14,998 nt of DNA from Chloroflexota bacterium (GCA_016875665.1 VGPA01000011.1:1-14998), one strand, 5' to 3'. Counted from the stretch's first letter, positions 6,431 through 14,021 are shown. Notes: a model not told the origin generated them from the sequence alone. Translations and numbers: made by a program.

Positions 6431-8629
6431 TCAGTGTCCGTCGCGGCTCACCGAGAGGACGTCGCGGACGCCTTCGATGCGCGCGAGGACGCGCGAGAGC
6501 TGGTCGATGCTGGTCACCTGGAGCGTCGCGCTGACCGTGGCGGAGTGGTCCGGGTTGGCGGTGGCGGCGAGGCTCAGGATCTGCACCTGCGCTTCGCTGA
6601 TGACGGCCGCGACGTCGCGCAGGAACCCCGGCCGGTCCCAGCCCTGAATGCGCACCGCGACCGGGTAGGTCCGCGCGGTGCCGCTGCGGTCCCATTCCAC
6701 CTCGACCATGCGCTCGGTCTCGCCGGACGCGCGGATGTTCGGGCAGTCGGTCCGGTGCACGGTCACCCCGCGGCCTCGGGTGATGTAGCCGAGGATCGCG
6801 TCGCCGGGCACCGGGTTGCAGCAGATCGCCATCCGCACGAGCAGGTCCTCGACCCCTTTCACGCGCACGCCGCCGCGCGCGGTTGGGGGCGGCGCGGGCG
6901 GCGCCACCTCCGGGATCGCGAGCTCCCGGTCGTCGCGGATGCCGAGGCGCGTGACGACCTGCGGCGGCGTGATCGCGCCGAAGCCGAGCGAGGCGTAGAG
7001 GGTGCCGAGGTCGGGCTGGTTCAGGCTCGCCGCCACGCGGCGCAGGTCGTCCTCGGGCACGTCGGCGAGCGAGCGCTGGGCGATCCGGCGCAGCTCGCGG
7101 TCGAGCACCTCGCGGCCGTGAACGATGTTCTCCTCGCGCTCCGCCCGCTTGAACCAGCCGCGGATTTTCTCGCGGGCGCTGGCGGTACGTACGATCGAGA
7201 GCCAGTCCCGCGACGGGCCGCGGGCGGCGCGGCTGGTCACGATCTCGACGATGTCCCCGGACTCGAGGCGATGGTTGAGCGGCACGAGGCGCCCGCTCAC
7301 TTTCGCCCCGATGCAGCGATGGCCGATGTCGGTATGGATGCGGTAGGCGAAGTCGATCGGCGTCGAACCGGCGGGCAGGTCCTTGACCTCGCCCTTCGGG
7401 GTGAAGACGAACACCTGGTCGTGGAAGACCTCCACCTTGAGCGACTCGACGAATTCGGTGTCGCTGACGTCGTGCTGCCACTCCATGAGCTGGCGGATCC
7501 AGGCGAGCTTCTGCTCGTACTGCGGATCGGTCTTCCCGCCCTCCTTGTACCGCCAGTGCGCCGCCACGCCGTACTCGGCGAGCGCGTGCATCTCCTGCGT
7601 GCGGATCTGAATCTCGAGCGGCTTGCCGTCGGGGCCGATCACCGCCGTGTGGAGCGAGCGGTACAGGTTTGGCTTCGGCATCGCGATGTAGTCGTCGAAC
7701 TGCCCCGGGATCGGCGGCCAGAGCGCGTGCACCACGCCGAGCGCCGTGTAGCACGCCGGGATGTCCTGCACCATCACCCGGATCGCGAGCAGGTCGTAGA
7801 CGTGCTCGAAGTCGATCTGCTTGCGGCGCATCTTCTCGGCGATGGACCAGAGGTGCTTCGCACGCCCCGAGAGGTCGGCCCCGATTCCGGCGCGCTCGAG
7901 CTCGGCGGCGAGCGTCTTCATCGCGTTCCCGACATAGCGCTCGCGCGCCTGGCGCCGGGCCGCGAGCTGCTCGGCGAGCTCGCGGTACTGATCGGGCTCG
8001 AGGACCTTGAACGCCAGATCCTCGAGCTCCCACTTGATCTCACCGATGCCGAGCCGGTGCGCCAGGGGCGCGTAGATCTCGACCGTCTCGCGCGCGATTC
8101 GCTGCTGGGCCTCGACGGCGAGCGCCTCGATCGTACGCATGTTGTGGAGCCGGTCGCACAGCTTGATCACGACGACCCGCAGGTCGTCCGCCATCGCGAG
8201 GAACATCTTGCGCAGGTTCTCGGCCTGCCGTTCGTCGCGCGTCGCCCCGGTGACTCTCGAGAGCTTCGTCACGCCTTCGACCAGGCCGGCGACCTCATCG
8301 CCGAACTCCCGTCGGATCTCGTCGTTCGTGCGCGCCGTGTCCTCGGGCACGTCGTGCAGGAACGCGGCAAGGATCGTCGGCGGGTCCATGCCGAGCTCCG
8401 CCAGGAGCAGCGCGACGGCGTTCGGGTGCTCGATGTACGGACCGCCGGTGGCGCGCTTCTGGCCCTCGTGCGCCGCGGCGGCGAACTCGTGCGCCCGCGT
8501 GACAGGCTCGGTCTCCGCCTCCGGATAGTGTCGCCGCAGCTCCCGGACCACTTCCTCGATGGTGACCGGCAGATCGCGGTGCGGGCGAAGGCGGTCGGCG
8601 ATGCCGGCCACGTGCGCGGTCGGGCTCAC
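6431..8629 (-). CDS. rel: Bifunctional (p)ppGpp synthetase/hydrolase, RelA/SpoT family
   Basis: 732 residues, the usual full length. It makes and degrades the stringent-response alarmone (p)ppGpp in the cytosol, on or off the ribosome. Domains in order: HD hydrolase with His68, HDVPED at 92-97 and Asp159 (KLCDRLHNMRT); synthetase with GRAKHLWSIAEKM (255-267), YDLLAIRV (278-285) and YIAMPKPNLYRSLHT (314-328); TGS at about 401-465; a conserved Cys-rich motif CCNPVPGD (603-610) with HRTDCPN (625-631); and a C-terminal ACT domain at about 657-732. The hydrolase residues look intact, so both activities are expected. The segment that is RxKD in most bifunctional enzymes reads QFDD (310-313), closer to the EFDD of synthetase-only RelA. 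The GTG at 8629 overlaps the recJ stop by 4 nt (GTGA), which indicates translational coupling; GGAG lies 8 nt upstream. Confidence 0.96.
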   Translation of the reverse strand: MSPTAHVAGIADRLRPHRDLPVTIEEVVRELRRHYPEAETEPVTRAHEFAAAAHEGQKRATGGPYIEHPNAVALLLAELGMDPPTILAAFLHDVPEDTARTNDEIRREFGDEVAGLVEGVTKLSRVTGATRDERQAENLRKMFLAMADDLRVVVIKLCDRLHNMRTIEALAVEAQQRIARETVEIYAPLAHRLGIGEIKWELEDLAFKVLEPDQYRELAEQLAARRQARERYVGNAMKTLAAELERAGIGADLSGRAKHLWSIAEKMRRKQIDFEHVYDLLAIRVMVQDIPACYTALGVVHALWPPIPGQFDDYIAMPKPNLYRSLHTAVIGPDGKPLEIQIRTQEMHALAEYGVAAHWRYKEGGKTDPQYEQKLAWIRQLMEWQHDVSDTEFVESLKVEVFHDQVFVFTPKGEVKDLPAGSTPIDFAYRIHTDIGHRCIGAKVSGRLVPLNHRLESGDIVEIVTSRAARGPSRDWLSIVRTASAREKIRGWFKRAEREENIVHGREVLDRELRRIAQRSLADVPEDDLRRVAASLNQPDLGTLYASLGFGAITPPQVVTRLGIRDDRELAIPEVAPPAPPPTARGGVRVKGVEDLLVRMAICCNPVPGDAILGYITRGRGVTVHRTDCPNIRASGETERMVEVEWDRSGTARTYPVAVRIQGWDRPGFLRDVAAVISEAQVQILSLAATANPDHSATVSATLQVTSIDQLSRVLARIEGVRDVLSVSRDGH

Positions 8630-10332
8630 GCCACGAGCTCCGACCGCATCGCGTCCGCGCAGCCGGCCGCCCCGAAGTCCTGGAGCTCGAGCTCGACCAT
8701 CCCGCGGAGCCCCGTGCCGATGGTGACCACGGCGTCGAGGCGCCCATGGAGGTCGACGGCCTCGGCACGATCGCCGCGGCGGAAGGCCATCGCGTCGAAG
8801 GTGAAGCGCCCGACGGCGACCTTGCAGCGCAAGTGGTCGAGGTCGGCGCCGACCTGCCGCACCCCGGACACCGCGACGTCGCGGAGCAGGAGCCGCGGAC
8901 GCGGATTCCCCATCCCGCACGGCTCGAGCGTGGCGAGCTCGAGGGCGAGCCGCGCCGTGAGCGCGTCGGGAAGGATCTCCGCGTCGACCGCGAGCGTGGG
9001 CACGGGCCGCACGCCGCCGAGGCGCTCCTTCACCACCGCGTCGATCCGCGCCGCGAATTCCTCGAGCGCCGCGGCCTTCACCGAGAAGCCGGCCGCCATC
9101 GCGTGACCGCCGTGCTTGAGCAGCAGATCGTCGCAGGCGTCCAGGGCCTCCGCGATGTGCACGGAGGCGATCGAGCGGCACGACCCCTTGCCCTCCTCCC
9201 CGTCGAGCGCGACCACGAGCGCCGGGCGTCCGTAGTCCTCGACCAAGCGCGAGGCGGCGAGCCCGACCACGCCGGCGGGCCAGTCCGCGTCCCACACGAC
9301 GGTGGCCCACGCGTCCGGCCGCGCCGCGGCGCGCTCCCGCGCACCCGCCACCACTTCACGGGTCTTCTGCTGCCGCTCGGCGTTCCGCTCCTCCAGCCGG
9401 TCCGACAGGGTCTTCGCCTCCTGCGCGTCCTCGGTCAGAAGGAGGCGCAGCGCGTCCTCGGCGTCCGCGATGCGGCCGGCCGCGTTCAGCCGCGGGCCGA
9501 GCACGAAGCCGATCTCCGCTGCGGTCAACCGGCCGAGCTTCGCCCCCGAGCGCTCGACGAGGGCGCGCACCCCGGTGATCGGCGCGCGGTTGAGCGCTTC
9601 GAGCCCCGCGCGCACGATCGCGCGGTTGCCCGCGCGCAGCGGCACGACGTCCGCCACCGTCGCGAGCGCGGCGAGCTGGAGCAGCTCGTCCTGGCGCACG
9701 GCGAAGGCGACGTCGCCCAGAAGCGCCCGCGCGAGGACGAGCGCCACACCGGCCCCGGCGAGCTCCTTCTCCAGGGACGGGTCGCCGACCCGCCGCGGGT
9801 TCACCAGCGCGTGGGCCTCCGGGAGCTCCGCGGGTGGATGGTGGTGGTCGGTGATGATGAGGTCCAGGCCGAGCGTCTTGGCGAGAGCGGCCTCGCGGAC
9901 CGCGGTGACGCCGCAGTCCACCGACACGACCACTTTCACGCCGTCCGCGGCGAGCCGCTCCAGCGCCTCCGCGTTGAGCCCGTACCCCTCCTCGTAGCGA
10001 TTGGGGATGTAGGCGCCGACGGCGAGCCCGAGACCGCGGAACGCGCGCACGAGGATGGCCGAGCCGGCGATCCCGTCCACGTCGTAGTCGCCGTAGACGA
10101 CGATGCGCTCCCGGGATTGGACCGCACGGCGGATGCGGGCGAGCGCCTTGTCCAGGTCGAGCATCGGCGGGCCGGAACCGAGCGCGAGCCGGGCGGCGAG
10201 GAAGTCGCTCATGCGCCCGGGCTCATGACCGCGGGTGGCGAGAATCCTCGCCACGAGCGCTGGAACGCCCTCGGGAGCACCGGACGAAACGGCGCGCGGG
10301 AGGATCCAGCGGCGATGCGGCTCGAGCGTCAT
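8626..10332 (-). CDS. recJ: Single-stranded-DNA-specific exonuclease RecJ
   Basis: 568 residues, the normal length. RecJ degrades single-stranded DNA 5'->3' in recombination, mismatch and base-excision repair. Motifs of the DHH phosphoesterase core are present: GDYDVDG (81-87), VVVSVDCG (134-141), TDHHHPP (161-167) with the DHH triad at 162-164, and ATVADVVPL (224-232). GPRLNAAGR (279-287) and the DHHA1-domain motif GGHAMAAGF (408-416) follow, then the C-terminal OB-like region. All metal-binding aspartates and histidines I can place are present. The ATG at 10332 has no good ribosome site, but a GATACT hexamer ends 9 nt before it, so transcription may start almost at the ATG, giving recJ-rel its own promoter 101 nt downstream of secF. 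The gene overlaps rel by 4 nt. Confidence 0.95.
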   Translation of the reverse strand: MTLEPHRRWILPRAVSSGAPEGVPALVARILATRGHEPGRMSDFLAARLALGSGPPMLDLDKALARIRRAVQSRERIVVYGDYDVDGIAGSAILVRAFRGLGLAVGAYIPNRYEEGYGLNAEALERLAADGVKVVVSVDCGVTAVREAALAKTLGLDLIITDHHHPPAELPEAHALVNPRRVGDPSLEKELAGAGVALVLARALLGDVAFAVRQDELLQLAALATVADVVPLRAGNRAIVRAGLEALNRAPITGVRALVERSGAKLGRLTAAEIGFVLGPRLNAAGRIADAEDALRLLLTEDAQEAKTLSDRLEERNAERQQKTREVVAGARERAAARPDAWATVVWDADWPAGVVGLAASRLVEDYGRPALVVALDGEEGKGSCRSIASVHIAEALDACDDLLLKHGGHAMAAGFSVKAAALEEFAARIDAVVKERLGGVRPVPTLAVDAEILPDALTARLALELATLEPCGMGNPRPRLLLRDVAVSGVRQVGADLDHLRCKVAVGRFTFDAMAFRRGDRAEAVDLHGRLDAVVTIGTGLRGMVELELQDFGAAGCADAMRSELVA

Positions 10333-10341
10333 CTGAACATC

Positions 10342-10347
10342 AGTATC
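10342..10347 (-). promoter_or_regulatory. Candidate -10 box for a recJ-rel transcript
   Basis: GATACT on the minus strand matches TATAAT at four of six positions and ends 9 nt before the recJ ATG, giving a predicted leader of only a few bases. No -35 box is clear. Confidence 0.3.
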
Positions 10348-10372
10348 TCGCGCTCGCGCTGGCGGCGGTTAC

Positions 10373-10388
10373 GACCGGGACGCCGGTC
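10373..10388. terminator. Stem-loop between secF and recJ
   Basis: GACCGG (10373-10378) and CCGGTC (10383-10388) form a perfect 6-bp stem with a 4-nt loop, 45 nt after the secF stop and 40 nt before recJ. It lacks a U-tract. Together with the -10 candidate near recJ it suggests a partial break in the operon. Confidence 0.35.
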
Positions 10389-10433
10389 CGCTCCGTTTCG
10401 TGAGGCCCGTGCGGAGGCGGGTGCCCCCGCGGC

Positions 10434-11354
10434 TCACGCGATGGCGCGGCTGGCGCTGCGTCCGCGCAGGCGGTCCTCGATCTCCTGCCAGAGCGAGATG
10501 ATCTGGGCGGCGTTGAAGATCGAGGAATACGTCCCGGCGACGATGCCCACGATCAGGGCCAGGGCGAAGCTCCGGATCGAGAATCCGCCGTACAGGTAGA
10601 TCGCGACGAGGACGAGCAGCGTCGTCACGCCCGTCACCACCGAGCGGGCCATCGTCTGCATGATCGAGAAGTTGATCACCGGATTGAGGGCTTCACCCGG
10701 GTTGAGCCGCAGGTTCTCACGGATCCGGTCGAACACCACGATCGTGTCGTGCACCGAGAAGCCCATCACCGTGAGCACGGCCGTCACGAACAGGCTGTCC
10801 ACCTCGACGTTGAAGAAGTAGCCGAGAGCCGCGAACAGCCCGAGCAGCACGAGCGTGTCGTGCAGCAGCGCGATGATCGCCGCGATGCCGTAGCGGAACG
10901 CGGACCAGCCGTACTGCCGGAACGAAAACGCGATCAGCAGCACGATGAGCACCGACGCGACGACGATCGCCTGGATCGCGTTGCGGATCAGCTCGGCGCT
11001 GAATGAGGGGCTGACGGTGGAGCTCGCCAGGTCGCGGAGCCGCGCCCCGTACTTGGCGGCGAGCGCCCGCTGGACGGTGGTGATCTCCTCCGCCTGCATC
11101 TCCGCCGTGCGCACCTGGATCCGGCCGCCCTCCGCACCCTGCACGAGCGCCTCGGCGTGCCCGATGCTGGCGAAGAACTCGTCGACTTCGAAGGTGGGCG
11201 GCGGGCCGTCGAAGCGGATGTCGAGGAGCGTTCCGCCGCGGAACTCCACTCCCGGACGAAGGCCGCCCAGCGCCAGGAACACCACACCGGGAACGACGAG
11301 CAGGCCCGAGATCAGGAAGTACAGCCACTTGCGCTCGACGAGCCGGAAGATCAC
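10434..11354 (-). CDS. secF: Protein translocase subunit SecF
   Basis: 306 residues, a membrane protein that works with SecD to pull secretory proteins out of SecYEG using the proton gradient. It has a first membrane helix at about 11-30, the motif GVEFRGGTLL (35-44), a periplasmic-type domain to about 124, and then a bundle of five hydrophobic segments. The SecF signature SVHDTIVVFDRIREN is at 200-214. Asp203 and Arg237 (TMARSVVTG) fall where the family's proton-relay residues lie. The GTG at 11354 is chosen because it overlaps the secD stop as GTGA, and FRLVERKW is a typical SecF beginning; a longer frame would extend into secD. The ribosome site is weak, consistent with coupling to secD. 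Confidence 0.94.
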   Translation of the reverse strand: MIFRLVERKWLYFLISGLLVVPGVVFLALGGLRPGVEFRGGTLLDIRFDGPPPTFEVDEFFASIGHAEALVQGAEGGRIQVRTAEMQAEEITTVQRALAAKYGARLRDLASSTVSPSFSAELIRNAIQAIVVASVLIVLLIAFSFRQYGWSAFRYGIAAIIALLHDTLVLLGLFAALGYFFNVEVDSLFVTAVLTVMGFSVHDTIVVFDRIRENLRLNPGEALNPVINFSIMQTMARSVVTGVTTLLVLVAIYLYGGFSIRSFALALIVGIVAGTYSSIFNAAQIISLWQEIEDRLRGRSASRAIA

Positions 11355-12712
11355 GACGACACCGCCGGCGAGTGGACCCCGCGCGGAGCCGGCTGCGCCC
11401 GCTCCTCGACGCCCCACAGCGCGCGGCGGCGGAGCGCCGGGACCTGGATCACGGCCCGCAGCAGCATCTGCGTGACGATGATCGCGGTGAAGAAGGACAC
11501 CATCACGCCGATGCCGAGGGTGAAGGCGAAGCCCTTCACCGTGCCCGTGCCGAACTGGTAGAGCACTGCCGCGGAGACGAGCGAGGCCGCGTTCGAGTAC
11601 GCGATCGACGAGAAGGCGCGGATCCGTCCGTCCTCGAGCGCGGTCCGCAGCGACTTGCCGCTCCGCAGCTCCTCCTTCAGGCGCTCGAACGTCAGCACGT
11701 TGGCGTCGACCGCCATGCCGATCGAGAGGATGAACCCGGCGATGCCCGCCAGCGTGAGCGTCACGGGCACGAGCCGGAAGATGGCGTACGTGAGCGCGGT
11801 GTAGTAGAGGAGCGCGAGCACCGCCACCGCGCCCGGCAGCCGGTAGTAGATCACCATGAACAGCGCGACGAGCATGAGCCCGATCGCGCCCGCGAAGAGG
11901 CTCCGGCTCACGGAGTCGCGGCCCAGTGTTGGCTCGACGCGCGTCGACTGGATCACCTCCAGCGGCACGGGCAGCGCACCGGAGTTCAGGAGCAGGCTCA
12001 GCTCCTTCGCCGTCTGCGGCGTGAAGCCGCCTTCGATCACGCCGCTGCCGCTGGTGAACACCTCACGGATCTGCGGCGAGGAGATCTCACGCCCGTCGAG
12101 CGTGATCTGGACGCGCCGGTTCACGAAGTCCTTCGACAGCTGAACCCAGCGCGAGCCATCGGGTTCGTTGAATTCGAAGTGCACGACCGGCGTGGTGCCC
12201 GAGGTGCCCTGGAACCGCACGTCGGTCGGCTTGAGGTTCGCGCCCGTAAGCGGAGGTTCGAGCGACTTGAACGTGGCGACGCCGTTCGAATCCGGGACCT
12301 TGAACTCGAGGAACGCCTGGCGGGTGGCGACCTCCTTGGCCTGCTCGAGGTCCGAGACGCCCGGGAGCTCGACGAGGATCTTGTCGTCGCCGTAGGCCTG
12401 GATCACCGGCTCGGACACGCCGATGGCGTTGATGCGCCGGTCGATCACCCGGATGGTCTGGGTTTGGAGGTCGAGCGGGGACTGGTTGGTGCCCGCCGGA
12501 AGTTGCTCCGTCCGCAGCCGCAGCACCAGCTGCGTGCCGCCCTGGAGGTCGAGGCCGAGGTGCGTCTTGATCTCCTGCTCGTACGTGGTTCCGCCCACGC
12601 GGAGGCAGATCCCCGGGCACGAGAACGGGAACGGGAACTGATGCTTCGGGATGTCCACCCAGATCGCGGCCACCGCGATGAGGCCGACGATCCACGGCCA
12701 AAGGCGCGCCAT
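11351..12712 (-). CDS. secD: Protein translocase subunit SecD
   Basis: 453 residues, partner of SecF in the accessory Sec complex at the cytoplasmic membrane. Features in order: N-terminal membrane helix (about 5-20), the conserved GLDLQGG (53-59), the P1 head region (about 80-250) ending in LLNSGALPVPL (241-251), and six predicted membrane segments from about 270 on. GMAVDANVLTFERLKEEL (332-349) contains Asp336 at the proton-relay position. The usual FDANITTL of other SecDs is replaced by AYSNAASL (371-378), a change resembling actinobacterial SecD from memory. The ATG at 12712 follows AGGGG by 4 nt, a good ribosome site. It lies 29 nt downstream of the tatB-like gene and overlaps secF by 4 nt, so the three probably share a transcript. 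Confidence 0.95.
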   Translation of the reverse strand: MARLWPWIVGLIAVAAIWVDIPKHQFPFPFSCPGICLRVGGTTYEQEIKTHLGLDLQGGTQLVLRLRTEQLPAGTNQSPLDLQTQTIRVIDRRINAIGVSEPVIQAYGDDKILVELPGVSDLEQAKEVATRQAFLEFKVPDSNGVATFKSLEPPLTGANLKPTDVRFQGTSGTTPVVHFEFNEPDGSRWVQLSKDFVNRRVQITLDGREISSPQIREVFTSGSGVIEGGFTPQTAKELSLLLNSGALPVPLEVIQSTRVEPTLGRDSVSRSLFAGAIGLMLVALFMVIYYRLPGAVAVLALLYYTALTYAIFRLVPVTLTLAGIAGFILSIGMAVDANVLTFERLKEELRSGKSLRTALEDGRIRAFSSIAYSNAASLVSAAVLYQFGTGTVKGFAFTLGIGVMVSFFTAIIVTQMLLRAVIQVPALRRRALWGVEERAQPAPRGVHSPAVSS

Positions 12713-12741
12713 GCGCCCCTAACCCTAACCGGCGAGCGCGA

Positions 12742-13143
12742 TCACTGCTTCTCGCGCTCCGCCGGCGGCTGTCCCTGCATCGCAGCGGCGATCCGCTCGC
12801 GCGCTTCGCGCATCTCACGGTCGAAGGCCGACTCGGGCGGCGGGCGCTTGGCGGCCTCGGCCAGCGAGGCCTCCCACCGGACGTTCGCCTCGACCCGCTC
12901 GCGCGCCTCGCGCAGCTCCTTGTCGAGCGCCGTCTCGGGCGGTGGGCGCTTCGCCGCCTCGGCCGCCTCGGCGGCGCGGAGGTCGGCGTTCAGGAACTCG
13001 CTGCGCAGCTCGTCGGACGTCCGGCGCAGGTCGTTGACGGCCTTGCCGATGTCGCGGGCGATCTTGGGCATCCGGTCGGGCCCGAGCACGATCAGCGCGA
13101 GGAAGAGCAGGAGGATCATCTCCTCCCCGCCCACGCCGAACAC
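12742..13143 (-). CDS. tatB: Sec-independent translocase protein TatB/TatA-like, with tandem-repeat tail
   Basis: 133 residues. Members of this family form part of the twin-arginine translocase, which exports folded proteins. One membrane helix (about 9-20) is followed by the hinge LGPDRMPKIARDIG (20-33) and an amphipathic, highly charged tail. The beginning MFGVGGEE and the VLGPDRMP hinge resemble TatB more than TatA. The GTG at 13143 is chosen because it reproduces the TatB N-terminus; it lies only 2 nt after the pyrF stop and has no ribosome site, so coupling to pyrF is likely. The later in-frame ATG at 13119 would remove the conserved N-terminus. The tail holds two copies of AEAAKRPPPE..LDKELREARERV-like sequence (61-84 and 95-118). 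The Tat-type signal of the binding protein at 4654-6252 is a possible client. No tatC lies in the window. Confidence 0.85.
   Translation of the reverse strand: MFGVGGEEMILLLFLALIVLGPDRMPKIARDIGKAVNDLRRTSDELRSEFLNADLRAAEAAEAAKRPPPETALDKELREARERVEANVRWEASLAEAAKRPPPESAFDREMREARERIAAAMQGQPPAEREKQ
12790..12963 (-). repeat. Tandem duplication in the tail of the TatB-like gene (two 72-bp copies, 102-bp period)
   Basis: Copy 1 spans 12892-12963 and copy 2 spans 12790-12861. By hand alignment they agree at about 60 of 72 bases. They encode AEAAKRPPPETALDKELR... and AEAAKRPPPESAFDREMR..., so both protein and DNA similarity are retained, in the same frame. The 30-bp spacer between copies encodes EANVRWEASL. 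Confidence 0.85.
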
Positions 13144-13145
13144 GG

Positions 13146-13982
13146 TTAAGCCACGTGGGCCGTGATCGACGCTCGCGCGTCGTTCACGGTCCGCTTCAGA
13201 GCGGCCGCCGCTGTGGCAGCCGCACTCTCGAAGTCCGCGCCCCGGGAGGCATACATGACCGAGCGGGAGGACGAGACGAGGAAGCCGCCGCCGTTCGCGT
13301 CGGCGGCCGCGCGGACGGCTTCGCCGGCGTCGCCGCCCTGCGCGCCGACCCCCGGCATGAGGAAGAGGCGGTCCGGGGCGAGCGTGCGGAGACGCCGCGC
13401 CTCCGCGGGGTAGGTCGCGCCGACGACGAAGCCGCAGCGGTCCGCCGGGAAGGCGGCCACGCACCGCTCGACCACGTGCTCGTAGAGCGGCCGCCCGTCG
13501 ACCCGCAGGTCCTGGAAGTCGCGCGCGCCGGGGTTGCTGGTCCGGGCGAGCACCAGTGCGAAGCGTCCCTCGCCGCAGAAGGGGGCGATGCTGTCCAGCC
13601 CCAGGTACGGCGCGACGGTCGCCGCGCCGGCGTCGAAGCGGTCGAACAGCGCCCGCGCGTAGGCCACGGCCGTGTTGGGCACGTCGCCGCGCTTCGCGTC
13701 GATGATCACGGGGATCTCCCGCGGGATCGACTCGAGAACGGGCACCAGCACGTCGAGCATGGCCGCGCCGTACTGCTCGAAGAACGCCATGTTCGGCTTG
13801 AAGGCGGCGGCGTGCTCGGCCGTGGCGGCGACCAGGCGGCGCAGGAACGCCGTGGCGGCCTCCGGGCCGGCGCCGAGGTGCGCCGGAATCAGCTCGGGCT
13901 CCGGGTCGAGGCCCACGCAGACCAAACCGCCGCTCTTGCGAGCGGATGCTTCGAGCGAATCCCGGAACGCCGGCCTCACCAT
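13146..13982 (-). CDS. pyrF: Orotidine 5'-phosphate decarboxylase (long, type 2)
   Basis: 278 residues if started at ATG 13982. It converts OMP to UMP, the last step of de novo pyrimidine synthesis. Motifs: VCVGLDPEPE (21-30), AFKPNMAFFEQYG (60-72) with Lys62, the catalytic DAKRGD (95-100) with Asp95, Lys97 and Asp100, APYLGLDS, RTSNPGARDFQ, and the phosphate-binding MPGVGAQGGD. The length (about 270-280) and FKPN..FFEQYG mark the longer type-2 PyrF subgroup. The start is ambiguous: ATG 13982 and GTG 13979 are adjacent codons. A GATAAT hexamer ends only 3 nt before the ATG, which would place the transcript start on the GTG, so a leaderless GTG start is a real possibility. No Shine-Dalgarno is visible. 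The gene is first in the pyrF-tatB-secD run. Confidence 0.95.
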   Translation of the reverse strand: MVRPAFRDSLEASARKSGGLVCVGLDPEPELIPAHLGAGPEAATAFLRRLVAATAEHAAAFKPNMAFFEQYGAAMLDVLVPVLESIPREIPVIIDAKRGDVPNTAVAYARALFDRFDAGAATVAPYLGLDSIAPFCGEGRFALVLARTSNPGARDFQDLRVDGRPLYEHVVERCVAAFPADRCGFVVGATYPAEARRLRTLAPDRLFLMPGVGAQGGDAGEAVRAAADANGGGFLVSSSRSVMYASRGADFESAAATAAAALKRTVNDARASITAHVA

Positions 13983-13991
13983 ATGATTATC
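13982..13991. promoter_or_regulatory. Overlapping divergent -10 boxes between pyrF and the phnD-like gene
   Basis: The plus strand reads TATGAT (13982-13987), and the minus strand reads GATAAT (13991-13986); each matches TATAAT at five of six positions. The plus-strand start would give a leader of about 28 nt carrying the ribosome site before 14022. The minus-strand start would fall on the pyrF GTG at 13979. No -35 boxes are obvious. Confidence 0.5.
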
Positions 13992-13998
13992 GGCGCTT

Positions 13999-14008
13999 CC
14001 ACGCGTGG
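13999..14008. promoter_or_regulatory. Perfect 10-bp palindrome, possible operator
   Basis: CCACGCGTGG lies just downstream of the plus-strand -10 box, in the leader of the phnD-like gene and upstream of the pyrF -10. Its position would let a bound repressor affect both genes. It is short for a regulator site, so function is a guess. Confidence 0.3.
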
Positions 14009-14021
14009 GGAGGAGCTCCCG

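Noticed and set aside
6038..9106. Very long open frame on the plus strand opposite rel
   Set aside because: High GC removes stop codons from antisense frames. Its translation is low-complexity and rich in Arg/Ala/Val, while the minus strand encodes a full Rel.
8630..9310. N-terminal extension of Rel into recJ
   Set aside because: The extra sequence is Arg/Gly-rich with no domain and covers recJ motifs; the GTGA overlap at 8626-8629 gives a standard 732-residue Rel.
12717..12730. TTAGGGTTAGGG on the minus strand, like two telomere repeats
   Set aside because: Only two units, placed right before the secD ATG where AGGGG serves as ribosome site; coincidence is the simplest reading.
11372..13165. 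Long plus-strand frame opposite secD and tatB
   Set aside because: Antisense shadow of a high-GC gene; no recognisable motif and no ribosome site.
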